64,000 nucleotides of DNA, taken from positions 1 through 64,000 of the forward strand of contig DATBHR010000043.1 in assembly GCA_036557365.1 (NCBI GenBank), written 5' to 3'. A program made the translations under genes and the position numbers. The DNA is from DATKHR01 sp036557365 (GTDB lineage: Bacteria > Acidobacteriota > Vicinamibacteria > Vicinamibacterales > CAVVIG01). The notes below the pieces were generated by a model. It ran no database searches, was not told the origin of the DNA, and worked only from the letters and a program-made list of their open reading frames with translations. The number at the start of each line of letters is the position of its first letter. The stretch's first letter is position 1. Of the stretch, positions 27,759 to 36,531 are shown in pieces.

Positions 27759-28340
27759 CTACTTGTATGTGGACGCCGACGTCGGCGTTACCAGCGCGGG
27801 CGCGCTCGAAATCGCGAATTCGACGCTCGTTGTCTTCGACGGGCAACAGAGCGCGTCCGACGGCGAATAGCGCCGATATTGCGCAGTAAGCTGCGTCCGA
27901 CCACCGAGGAAAATCCGATCGAGCGCGCCGTCCGTGCGGCTCTCCATCGGCTGCGGCGAGAGCGTCCCCGCAAATTCGCCGCGCACGAAGACGAAGGCCT
28001 GATACCGACGCGGGCGGCACATGCCGTCGTAGCCGGCCGTTCCCTGGATCACGACCACGTCCCAGCCGCCTTCGAAGGCGCCGATCAAATCCCAGCCCCG
28101 ATCGCGCACCAGCCTGTCCTCCGTCAATTGAGGCGGCCGCGCCTGTTCCCGGCAGCGGGGGTCGACGGGCTCATCCACCTTCGGCGCCGATGGGATAGGC
28201 AAGCCGGGCTTGTTCCACGACGCGGGTTTCGCCTCGTCCAGCCACGCGGCCGGCTTCGGCTGGGCGGTGCTGCCGGCCTGGAAACCGAGGATCGTGACGA
28301 TGAATGTGGCCGTTCGAACGAATGTCATTAGCGCCGCCAT
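27759..28340 (-). CDS. LppP/LprE-like exported protein
   Basis: A 193-residue protein with an N-terminal hydrophobic export segment (MTFVRTATFIVTILGFQAGS) and a C-terminal LppP/LprE-like domain: WDLIGAFEGGWDVVVIQGTAG, RYQAFVFVRGEFAGTLS, QYRRYSPSDALCCPS. The family is named from mycobacterial lipoproteins of unknown function. No lipobox Cys is evident, so a soluble periplasmic form is likely. I chose the ATG at 28340 because a GGAG lies about 9 nt upstream of it; the frame is open further upstream without one. It is divergent from the penicillin acylase gene, with about 64 bp between the starts. Confidence 0.78.
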   Translation of the reverse strand: MAALMTFVRTATFIVTILGFQAGSTAQPKPAAWLDEAKPASWNKPGLPIPSAPKVDEPVDPRCREQARPPQLTEDRLVRDRGWDLIGAFEGGWDVVVIQGTAGYDGMCRPRRYQAFVFVRGEFAGTLSPQPMESRTDGALDRIFLGGRTQLTAQYRRYSPSDALCCPSKTTSVEFAISSAPALVTPTSASTYK

Positions 28341-28404
28341 CTCGCTATACTCCATCGCGAGACTACCCCGGCGCGGGCTGGAGATGGCCAAAAAAGAGGC
28401 GCAT

Positions 28405-30873
28405 ATGCTGAAGTCGCGAAACAGTCGCGTGCTCGCCCTGACCGCTCTGATGATTGCCGTCGTCGCACCGGCGCAGACGACGCCCTCGGCGCAGAATCGA
28501 GTTCCGGCCCCCGAAACGCTGCGCGTCGGCGGACTCGAGCGGCCGGTCGAAGTCCTTCGAGATCGCTGGGGCATCAACCACATCTACGCGCAAAACGAGC
28601 ACGACCTGTTCTTCGCGCAAGGCTACAACGCCGCGAAGGATCGATTGTTTCAATTCGAAATCTGGCGGCGGCAGGCGACCGGTACCGTCGCGGAAATCCT
28701 CGGCCGCAAAGAGCTCAAACGCGACATCGGCACGCGGCTCCACATGTTCCGCGGTGACCTCAAGGCGGAGTTGAACTGGTATCACCCGCATGGCGAAGCC
28801 ATCCTGACGGCGTTCGTCGACGGCATCAACGCAGCCGTCGCCGACGCGCTCAAACACCCTGAAGATCTGCCGCTCGACTTCAAGATCCTCGGAATCAAGC
28901 CGGAGAAGTGGACGACGGCGGCGGTGATTTCACGGCACAACGGCCTGCTCGGCAACATCCAGCAGGAAGTGAATATGGCGCAGGCCATCCGGATCATGGG
29001 CGTGGACAAGGTAAAGGACCTGTCGGACTTCTATGGCGGCGAGCCCAACCTGACCGTCGATCCGGCGGTCGATCTCTCGCTGATCAACAAGGACATCCTC
29101 GATCTGTACAACGCCTTTCGCGAGCCGATTCGATTCACGCCCGATGAAGTGATGCCCGAGTACCGCGCCGCGCCGTCGAGTGTGGCGCGCGTGCAGGAGG
29201 AGATCGGACCAACGGCGGTCGATCTCAGCCTCCGCCGCGAAGATATCGGCAGCAACAACTGGGTCGTCGGCGGCAAGCTCACACAGACCGGCCGTCCGCT
29301 GTTGATGAACGATCCGCATCGCGTTCAGGAGGCGCCGTCGCTGCGGTACTGGTCGCATCTCGTCGCGCCCGGCTGGAACGTCATCGGCGGCGGCGAACCG
29401 ACGCTTCCGGGCGTGTCGATTGGACACAACGACCACGGCGCCTGGGGCCTGACGATCTTCGGGACGGACAGCGAAGACCTGTACGTCTACGAAACGAATC
29501 CCGCGAACGCCAATCAATACAAGTTCGGCGACCACTGGGAGGACATGCGGATCGTCAAGGACACCGTCGCGGTCAAGGGCGAAGCGCCGGTAGCGGTCGA
29601 TCTCAAGTACACGCGGCATGGGCCGGTGCTCTATGAAGATCACGCGCACCATCGCGCGTACGCGCTGCGCGCGGCGTGGATGGAGATTGGCGCGGCGCCG
29701 TACCTCGCGTCGCTGCGGATGGATCAGGCCAAGACGTGGGACGAGTTCCGCGAGGCGTGCAGCTACAGCCGCATTCCGGCCGAAAACATGGTGTGGGCGG
29801 ACACCAGCGGCACCATCGGTTATCAGGCGGTTGCGATCACGCCGATTCGTCGCAATTTCAGCGGCCTGGTGCCGGTGCCCGGCGACGGACGCTACGAGTG
29901 GGACGGCTATCTTCCGATCAAGGCGCTTCCAAACGCGGTGAACCCCGATAAAGGCTTCTGGGCGACGGCGAACAACTACCTGTTTCCGCCGAACTATCCC
30001 TACCCGGACGCACAGCATCACGTCGCGACCGATCCGTATCGCGTGTCGAGGATCAGCGAAGTCCTCGCGCTCGGTCGCCTGAACACCGTCGCCGATATGA
30101 TGCAGCTGCAGAACGATGACTTGTCGATCCCGGCGCGAGCGCTGGTGCCGCTGCTGCGCGACGTGTCGATCCAGGACGCTGCCGTCGCGAAAGCGCGCGA
30201 CACGCTCGTCTCGTGGAACGACGTCCTCGACAAGGATTCAGTGCCTGCCGGGATCTACGAAATGTGGCAGCGCCGCCTTCTCGCGAACATGCGGGAACTG
30301 CTCGTTCCCGCGGATGCACGATCGGTGTTCGGCAATATCGGCATGCGGAAGATCATCGCGCTGATGGACGCACCTGATGGCCACTTCGGGACCGATCCTG
30401 TCGCGGGCCGCGACAAACTGCTCGTCTCGAGCCTCGAACAAGCGGTCGCCGAATTGACGAAGCGCTTCGGACCTGACATGAGTCGCTGGCAGTACGGGCA
30501 ATATCATCACGCGCTCATTCATCACATGCTCAGCGCGGTGGTGAAGCCTGAGATCCGCGCGAAGCTCGACGTCGGCCCGCTGCCTCGCGGCGGCGACAGC
30601 TACACCGTGACGGCAACCGGCGGCACCGACAACCAGGCGTCGGGCGGATCACTGAAGATCGTGGCCGATCTCGACGATTGGGATCGTTCGGTCGCTCTCA
30701 ACAATCCCGGTCAGGCGGGAAATCCGGACAGTCCGCACTATCGGGATCTCTTTCAGCTGTGGGCGCGAGGCAAGTACTTCCCGATTTTCTACTCGCGCTC
30801 GAAGGTGGAATCCGTGACGGAGAGCGCGGTGACGATGCAGCCGGCTGCGAATCAAAGTACGGCGCAGCGCTGA
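28405..30873 (+). CDS. Penicillin acylase family (Ntn-hydrolase)
   Basis: An 822-residue precursor with a signal peptide (about 1-25). An alpha-chain region (RDRWGINHIYAQNEHDLFFAQGY) is followed by a spacer and the autocatalytic site at G-S283 in EDIGSNNWVVGG. Ser283 becomes the N-terminal nucleophile of the beta chain. LLMNDPHR and VSIGHNDHGAWGLT are also typical. Members hydrolyse amide bonds of beta-lactams, acyl-homoserine lactones or other N-acyl compounds in the periplasm; the substrate here is unknown. I chose the ATG at 28405 since AAGAGG lies 5 nt before it; the ATG at 28384 is an alternative. Confidence 0.93.
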   Translation: MLKSRNSRVLALTALMIAVVAPAQTTPSAQNRVPAPETLRVGGLERPVEVLRDRWGINHIYAQNEHDLFFAQGYNAAKDRLFQFEIWRRQATGTVAEILGRKELKRDIGTRLHMFRGDLKAELNWYHPHGEAILTAFVDGINAAVADALKHPEDLPLDFKILGIKPEKWTTAAVISRHNGLLGNIQQEVNMAQAIRIMGVDKVKDLSDFYGGEPNLTVDPAVDLSLINKDILDLYNAFREPIRFTPDEVMPEYRAAPSSVARVQEEIGPTAVDLSLRREDIGSNNWVVGGKLTQTGRPLLMNDPHRVQEAPSLRYWSHLVAPGWNVIGGGEPTLPGVSIGHNDHGAWGLTIFGTDSEDLYVYETNPANANQYKFGDHWEDMRIVKDTVAVKGEAPVAVDLKYTRHGPVLYEDHAHHRAYALRAAWMEIGAAPYLASLRMDQAKTWDEFREACSYSRIPAENMVWADTSGTIGYQAVAITPIRRNFSGLVPVPGDGRYEWDGYLPIKALPNAVNPDKGFWATANNYLFPPNYPYPDAQHHVATDPYRVSRISEVLALGRLNTVADMMQLQNDDLSIPARALVPLLRDVSIQDAAVAKARDTLVSWNDVLDKDSVPAGIYEMWQRRLLANMRELLVPADARSVFGNIGMRKIIALMDAPDGHFGTDPVAGRDKLLVSSLEQAVAELTKRFGPDMSRWQYGQYHHALIHHMLSAVVKPEIRAKLDVGPLPRGGDSYTVTATGGTDNQASGGSLKIVADLDDWDRSVALNNPGQAGNPDSPHYRDLFQLWARGKYFPIFYSRSKVESVTESAVTMQPAANQSTAQR

Positions 30874-31032
30874 GCCGCAAGCGCGTGTGTTTTGAAACTG
30901 ATGAGGTCCGCGACCGACGTGTGTCCGAGATGCGTCACATTGGATCGCGCGAGAACTTTTTCCAAATCCGCATGAACCAGTTACGTCGGCGTCTTCGCGA
31001 GACGATATGCTCCTCCGCCCAGGAGGATGACC

Positions 31033-31584
31033 ATGAAGCGGATGACGCCCCTGATGTTCGGGATCCTGCTGATGTGCGGATCGGCGACGACGTTCACCGA
31101 TGACGGCGGCGCGCGGCGACTCGACGTGCACCTGACGGGCTACGAGGAGACGCTCGTGGCGCTCTCGACGACCGGCAACGGACACTTCCAGGCGCGGATC
31201 AACAAGGAAGGCACCGAGATCGCCTGGCAGTTGTCGTACGGCGAGCTCGCCGGATCTGTGACGCAGTCACACATCCATTTCGGCGCACGCGCGCAAAGCG
31301 GCGGCATCAGCATTTTCCTCTGCACGAATCTCGGAAATGGACCGGCCGGAACGCAGCCGTGTCCTGCATCGGCATCGGAAGAAAGCCCGCTCACCGGCAT
31401 CGCCACGGCGGCGGACGTCATCGGCCCCACCGCTCAGGGCATCGCGCCGGGAGAGTTCGCTGAAGTGCTCGCGGCCATCCGCGCCGGAGTCGCGTACGTC
31501 AACGTGCACTCGACCACCTATCCCGGGGGCGAAATCAGGGCGCAGTTCCCCGACGCCAACCGGGACCATCACGACCACCACTGA
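31033..31584 (+). CDS. CHRD-domain exported protein
   Basis: A 183-residue protein with a signal peptide (about 1-20) and one CHRD (chordin-like) domain: VHLTGYEETLVALSTTGNGH, SHIHFGARAQSGGISIFLC, and VAYVNVHSTTYPGGEIRAQF. The C-terminus is His-rich (DHHDHH). The domain's bacterial function is not established. I chose the ATG at 31033 with AGGAGG 6 nt upstream; an in-frame ATG at 31027 directly abuts that site. A good terminator follows the gene. Confidence 0.88.
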   Translation: MKRMTPLMFGILLMCGSATTFTDDGGARRLDVHLTGYEETLVALSTTGNGHFQARINKEGTEIAWQLSYGELAGSVTQSHIHFGARAQSGGISIFLCTNLGNGPAGTQPCPASASEESPLTGIATAADVIGPTAQGIAPGEFAEVLAAIRAGVAYVNVHSTTYPGGEIRAQFPDANRDHHDHH

Positions 31585-31615
31585 GGTCGTTCGTCAGCCA
31601 CTGAGGATTGTCCGA

Positions 31616-31646
31616 GTCGGTCGGCGTGCGCCGGCCGACTTTTCTT
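31616..31646 (+). terminator. Rho-independent terminator after the CHRD gene
   Basis: GTCGGTCGGCG/CGCCGGCCGAC forms an 11-bp stem with one G-T pair, followed directly by TTTTCTT. It is the most classical terminator in the window. Confidence 0.85.
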
Positions 31647-31727
31647 CCGCTGGACCATTTCCGCTGAAAGATCTCCGCGCCGTTCGAATCCACGACACAA
31701 TGGGCGTCGACGAGGCGGTGATCGGAG

Positions 31728-33701
31728 ATGCCGAAGTCGTCCTCCAGTCGGATCAACGCTGGGTTCTCTGAGTCCGCCGTGCGCGACGTCGTAGACGTCG
31801 CCGTCCTGGCGCTCGTGACTGCCGGCGCGTTCAGTCCCATCCTTCGCAACGAGTTCGTCAACTGGGACGATCCTACGGTCCTCCTTCAGAATCCGCACCT
31901 GTCTGGATCGAACGTGATCGGATGGGCGTTCTCCACGACGCTCATCGGACACTATCAGCCGTTGTCGTGGCTGGTATGGTCAGGCGTCGCCTCGTGGTCT
32001 GGTTTGTCTGCGTCGGCGTTCCACGCGCTCAGCCTGGCGACGCACATCGCGAACGGCGCACTGGTGTACTTGCTCGTGCGTCGGCTGCTGCGCGAGACCA
32101 CGCTCGAGAGCCGAAGTCGGATGGCGGCGATGGTTGCGGGCGCCGTGTTCCTGCTGCATCCAACGTCGGTCGAAACGGTCGCGTGGGCAAGCGCGTTTCC
32201 GTACGTCCTTTCGCTGCTCACGCTCCTGCTGTCGTTCATGGCGTACGTCAACGGTCGATATGGAACGTCGATCGTCTGCTTCGCCGTCTCACTGCTCTCG
32301 CGCGCAACGGCGCTGGGATTTCCGATCATGCTGTTCGCCGCGGACCTGTGTCCGCTCGCCGCCTATCGCCGCAAGCCAATTGCCCGGCTCATCGTGGAGA
32401 AGATTCCCTTCGCGGTGCTCGCGCTGGCTGCGGCGGTCGTCGAGTGGACCGCCCGTGACGTCGCCAGCCTGCAGGAGGTCTCGCTCGGCGCTCGTCTGAC
32501 ATTCGCGGCCACCGCACCATTCGTGTACCTCCGCCACATCGCGTGGCCGTTCCGCCTGTCGCTGCTCAACGTGTTGCCAGCGACGGCGGTCGTCGAACCG
32601 ACGCTTCTCGCGATCGCGGTGATTGCTCTCATTGCGATTACGTCCTCGGCGTGGATGCTTCGTAGACGATGGCCGTGGGCCCTCGCCGCATGGACGGCAT
32701 ATCTCGTCCTGCTGCTTCCGGTCGCCGGACTCACGCCGAGCGGACTGCAGCTCACCGCCGATCGTTATCTGTACGTTCCGATGGTCGTCGTCTCGATGAT
32801 TGGCGGGATTGGCGTGGCGCAGTTGTCATTCGTCGGCAGTCGTACGTGGCGGATGGTGATTCTGCCGGCGGCCGCTGTCGCGACCGTCGTGCTGCTCGGC
32901 GTTCTGAGCTGGCGTCAAACGCAGTACTGGCACGACTCCGTTGCGCTGTGGACGCGCACGCTCGATTTGGATCCGCGAAATGACGTCGCGTCGTACAACC
33001 TTGCCGTGGCGCTCGCAGATCTCGGACGCGAGGACGAAGCCATCGTCCGGTACGAGCAGACGCTGGCCCTTGTCCCGGATCACGATCTCGCGCGGCTGCA
33101 CCTTGCCGCGCTCAAAGCGTCGCGCGCCGAACGTGAAGGGGATCGCCTTGCGGCGTCGGGTAACGCAAGCGACGCGATCGAGCTGTACACGCAGACGCTG
33201 AATCTCGACAGCACACGGCGACACGCTCGTGCGGCTCGCGGCGTCCTGCTGACCCAGCGCGGCCGCTTTGCCGAGGCCGCTTCCGATCTTCGAATGGCGA
33301 TTGACGAAGGCGCGAAGGACGTCGAGGTCTCGAACGCGCTCGCGTACGCGCTGATGTCAACCGGTCGCGCGGGAGAAGCCGCGCACGTCCTCGAACAGGG
33401 CCTTGCAGCGCAGCCCGGTAACATCAACCTCGAACACAATCTCGCGCGGCTGCTGGCAACAGCGCCGGACGCACGCGTCCGCGACGGCGAACGCGCGGTT
33501 CATCTGGCGCTGGACGTCTGCGAACGGACCGGCAATCGCGATGCGCGGACGCTTGACACCCTTGCGGCGGCATACGCCGAGGCGGGGCGCATGGATCTGG
33601 CGCGCACCACGGCCTCCCGCGCGATCGCGATCGCGCAGACACAGGGTGATCAGCAGATGGCCGCGGAGATCGCAGCGCGCGCGGGACGCTATCGACGGTA
33701 G
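31728..33701 (+). CDS. TMTC-like membrane glycosyltransferase with C-terminal TPRs
   Basis: A 657-residue protein. The N-terminal part (about 20-400) has about ten membrane segments and the GT-C-like start FVNWDDPTVLLQNPHLSG, whose acidic pair is typical of TMTC/O-mannosyltransferase-like proteins. LLHPTSVETVAWASAF and LTADRYLYVPMV are also family-like. From about 415 there are TPR-type helical repeats (DVASYNLAVALADLGREDEAI, and further units to the end). It could transfer lipid-linked sugar to exported proteins. It is followed head-on by a small membrane protein gene with one base between stops. The start codon is uncertain; an ATG at 31728 has only a poorly spaced site. Confidence 0.82.
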   Translation: MPKSSSSRINAGFSESAVRDVVDVAVLALVTAGAFSPILRNEFVNWDDPTVLLQNPHLSGSNVIGWAFSTTLIGHYQPLSWLVWSGVASWSGLSASAFHALSLATHIANGALVYLLVRRLLRETTLESRSRMAAMVAGAVFLLHPTSVETVAWASAFPYVLSLLTLLLSFMAYVNGRYGTSIVCFAVSLLSRATALGFPIMLFAADLCPLAAYRRKPIARLIVEKIPFAVLALAAAVVEWTARDVASLQEVSLGARLTFAATAPFVYLRHIAWPFRLSLLNVLPATAVVEPTLLAIAVIALIAITSSAWMLRRRWPWALAAWTAYLVLLLPVAGLTPSGLQLTADRYLYVPMVVVSMIGGIGVAQLSFVGSRTWRMVILPAAAVATVVLLGVLSWRQTQYWHDSVALWTRTLDLDPRNDVASYNLAVALADLGREDEAIVRYEQTLALVPDHDLARLHLAALKASRAEREGDRLAASGNASDAIELYTQTLNLDSTRRHARAARGVLLTQRGRFAEAASDLRMAIDEGAKDVEVSNALAYALMSTGRAGEAAHVLEQGLAAQPGNINLEHNLARLLATAPDARVRDGERAVHLALDVCERTGNRDARTLDTLAAAYAEAGRMDLARTTASRAIAIAQTQGDQQMAAEIAARAGRYRR

Positions 33702-33702
33702 A

Positions 33703-34101
33703 TCACCAGCTCACGCGCTTCGAGACGACGACGCCGTCCGGCGTGACGGTGATGGCCGCCGCGCTCTTCCCTCGCTTCGCGCCGACGAACAGGATGGCAC
33801 CGCCCGCCGCGGCAACCGCGAGGCCGGTCGCGCCGAGCGCGGTGTTCGACGTCTTCGAGACGCCGCTCTGCACGAACTCGCCGCCGTTCGTGTGCAGGAA
33901 GCCATAGAGCGCCATCGCCATTCCGGTGCCGAAGACGACGGCGCCGGAAATCAGCCATGGCTTCGCCATCTGCGGCGGCGTCGTCGCGGGCTGCGGCTGT
34001 TCGACGGCTTTCGCAATGCTGTTCTGCAGGTCGCCGGCAAAGCTCGATGTCGTGAAGCCAAGGATGGTCAGCGATACGATGAGCGGTCGAACGAATCTCA
34101 T
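33703..34101 (-). CDS. Small exported membrane protein of unknown function
   Basis: A 132-residue protein with a signal peptide (about 1-22, cleavage near SSFAG) and two further hydrophobic segments (ISGAVVFGTGMAMALYGFL, about 51-70, and ALGATGLAVAAAGGAILFVGA, about 88-108). AAAGGAG sits 7 nt before the ATG, so it is well supported as a real gene. I do not recognise a family. It is convergent with the TMTC-like gene and divergent from the sulfatase-fold gene 34189. Confidence 0.75.
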   Translation of the reverse strand: MRFVRPLIVSLTILGFTTSSFAGDLQNSIAKAVEQPQPATTPPQMAKPWLISGAVVFGTGMAMALYGFLHTNGGEFVQSGVSKTSNTALGATGLAVAAAGGAILFVGAKRGKSAAAITVTPDGVVVSKRVSW

Positions 34102-34188
34102 TGTCGCGCTCCTTTGGAGGGTAATGATGCCGGCGGCGGTGATTGTAGCGGGCGCTGAACTCAGCGGCAATCAAAAATATGCAAAGTT

Positions 34189-36531
34189 ATGGCATTCGCT
34201 ACAATGTGGCCCGTGTCGAGGTCGGTGCCCGCACCGCCCGCGGCGGGGCGCACGCGCATCGTCGCCGCCGCCATCGTCATCGCGCTGCTCGCGCTCGCGG
34301 TAGCCGGCTGGGCTGTTCGCGGACGACGTGACACTCGGCTGAGCGTCCTCGTCATCACCATCGACACGCTCCGCGCCGATCATCTCGGCAGCTACGGTTA
34401 TCAGCCGGCGCAAACAGCCGCGCTCGACCGGCTGGCATCGCGCGGCGTCCGCTTCGAGCACGCGAGCACGGTTGCGCCGCTGACCCTTCCCGCACATTCG
34501 TCGCTCATGACGGGTACTTTCCCCGCCGCGCACGGTGTGCGCGACAACGGAGGGTTCTACCTGGGCGACGACCAGACGACGCTTGCGACGGTGATGCGGA
34601 GTCAGGGCTACCGGACCGGCGGTTTCGTTGCGGCGTTCGTGCTCGATCACCGGTGGGGGATCGGCCAGGGATTCGATCGCTACTTCGACGACTTCGATCT
34701 CGGCAAGTACCGCGTCGAACTGGGTCTCGACGCCGTCCAGCGCCCCGGGAGCGAAGTCGTGACCCAGGCGATCGACTGGCTGGATCGCGACACGACTCGA
34801 CCGTTCTTCGCCTGGGTTCATCTGTACGAACCGCACGCGCCGTACGAGCCGCCCGATGCCATACGCCAGCGCTTTCCGCCGACGATGGCGGGTGCGTACG
34901 ACGGTGAGGTGGCAACCGCTGATCTTCAGGTCGGCCGGCTGCTGGATCACCTCGCCGACAGCGGCCGACTCGATCGGACGCTCGTCGTCGCGCTCGGCGA
35001 CCATGGGGAATCGCTCGGCGAGCACGGTGAAGAGCAGCACGGCTTCTTCGTCTACGAGTCGGACATCAGGATTCCGCTGATCATCGCCGGCCCGCGTGTC
35101 CCGACACGCGTCGTTCCCGATCAAGTCCGCATCGTCGACGTGATGCCGACCGTGCTGCAATTGCTCGGCGTCACCGTTCCGTCTCGCGTCCAGGGCCGCA
35201 GCCTGCTTCCGCTCCTGCGGGGCGAACACATGGATCTCGTCGGCCTTTCGGAGACGTGGTACCCGCGCCACCACTATGGCTGGAGCGAGCTGACGTCCAT
35301 TCAGGATGGACGCTATCACTTCATCGCTGCGCCGCGCCGCGAGCTGTACGACCTGCAGGCCGATCCGCAGGAGCTCCACGACATCGCGGCCGAGAATCCG
35401 GGGCGCGCCGACGGATTCGAGCGGGCGCTTCGAACCCAGCTCGCACAGGCGACGACTGCGCACGCGCAGACGACACCGCGAGCGATCGACCCGGACGTTG
35501 AAGAGCGACTGCGGGCGCTCGGCTACGTTGGCAGCAGCATCAGCCCGCGCACGCTCGAAGATCGTCCGCGCGGCGACCCCAAGGACAAGATCGCTCTGTA
35601 CAACGCGCTGAAGCAGGCAGGACTCGACGCGGTCGAAGGACGGATCGACGAAGGGATTCGGATGGTTCGCGGAACGCTCGCGGCGGATCCGGAGATCGTC
35701 GAGGCCTACATCATGCTCGGCAACATGAACGGCAAGGCCAAGCGCATGGACGAATCGATCGCAGCGTACCAGAAAGCGCTGACGATCGACCCCGAGAACC
35801 AGGGCGCGGCGTTCAACCTGGCGCTGGCCTACAAGACCGCCGGACGCATGGACGCTGCCGAAGCCGGCTTCGAACGAATGCTCACGCTCGATCCGAGAGA
35901 CGCCAAGTCGCAGTATCAGCTCGCGGATGTCTGGATGCAGCGCGGCGAGTTCGCCCGCGCCGAGGACACGCTCAGGCGGGCCGCCGCCAGCAACGTCGAG
36001 CGTCCTGCCTTCCTCGCGAAACTCGGCGAATGCTACATCGAGCTGAAACGGTATGACGATGCTGAGCGTACGCTGCTCGAGGCGCAGAAGTTGAAAGCGG
36101 ATCAACCGCTGGTGCACTACGACCTCGGCCTCGTGTACGAAGCGCGCGGCGACAACGCGAAGGCGAGCGCCGAATACGAATCGGAGATCGCTCACAATCC
36201 GAAGGCGTACCGCGCGCAGTTCAACCTTGCGAAGCTGCTGACCGGCGGCGGCCGCAAGGCCGAAGCGGCGCATCACTTCGAAGCGGCGGTCGCTGCCAAC
36301 CCGACGTTCGGCAGCGGCTTCCTGTATCTCGCGAAGGCGCGCCTCGACATCGACGATCTCGACGGCGCCGAAGCGGCGGCGCTGAAGGGACTGACGCTCG
36401 AGCACGACGCTGAAATCGCGCCGCTGGGCCATTACGTCCTCGCCGACGTCTACTCCCGGCGCGGACGCACGAAAGATGCGGAGCGGGAGGCTGCCGAAGG
36501 TCGCAAGCTGGAGCGGCGGCGTGCGAGTTGA
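34189..36531 (+). CDS. Sulfatase-fold phosphohydrolase-like protein with TPRs (first)
   Basis: A 780-residue protein: one N-terminal membrane segment (about 24-42), an alkaline-phosphatase/sulfatase-fold domain (about 50-410) and a TPR array (about 455-775). Metal-site motifs are VITIDTLRADHLGSYG, the nucleophile block APLTLPAHSSLMTG, and GDHGESLGEHGE. The residue at the sulfatase Cys/Ser position is Thr (T99 in TLPAH), so formylglycine maturation is impossible; Thr nucleophiles occur in phosphotransferases and phosphodiesterases of this superfamily. The domain probably sits in the periplasm, anchored by its membrane segment. The start is uncertain; an in-frame ATG at 34204 also exists. It overlaps the next gene, a paralogue. 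Confidence 0.87.
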   Translation: MAFATMWPVSRSVPAPPAAGRTRIVAAAIVIALLALAVAGWAVRGRRDTRLSVLVITIDTLRADHLGSYGYQPAQTAALDRLASRGVRFEHASTVAPLTLPAHSSLMTGTFPAAHGVRDNGGFYLGDDQTTLATVMRSQGYRTGGFVAAFVLDHRWGIGQGFDRYFDDFDLGKYRVELGLDAVQRPGSEVVTQAIDWLDRDTTRPFFAWVHLYEPHAPYEPPDAIRQRFPPTMAGAYDGEVATADLQVGRLLDHLADSGRLDRTLVVALGDHGESLGEHGEEQHGFFVYESDIRIPLIIAGPRVPTRVVPDQVRIVDVMPTVLQLLGVTVPSRVQGRSLLPLLRGEHMDLVGLSETWYPRHHYGWSELTSIQDGRYHFIAAPRRELYDLQADPQELHDIAAENPGRADGFERALRTQLAQATTAHAQTTPRAIDPDVEERLRALGYVGSSISPRTLEDRPRGDPKDKIALYNALKQAGLDAVEGRIDEGIRMVRGTLAADPEIVEAYIMLGNMNGKAKRMDESIAAYQKALTIDPENQGAAFNLALAYKTAGRMDAAEAGFERMLTLDPRDAKSQYQLADVWMQRGEFARAEDTLRRAAASNVERPAFLAKLGECYIELKRYDDAERTLLEAQKLKADQPLVHYDLGLVYEARGDNAKASAEYESEIAHNPKAYRAQFNLAKLLTGGGRKAEAAHHFEAAVAANPTFGSGFLYLAKARLDIDDLDGAEAAALKGLTLEHDAEIAPLGHYVLADVYSRRGRTKDAEREAAEGRKLERRRAS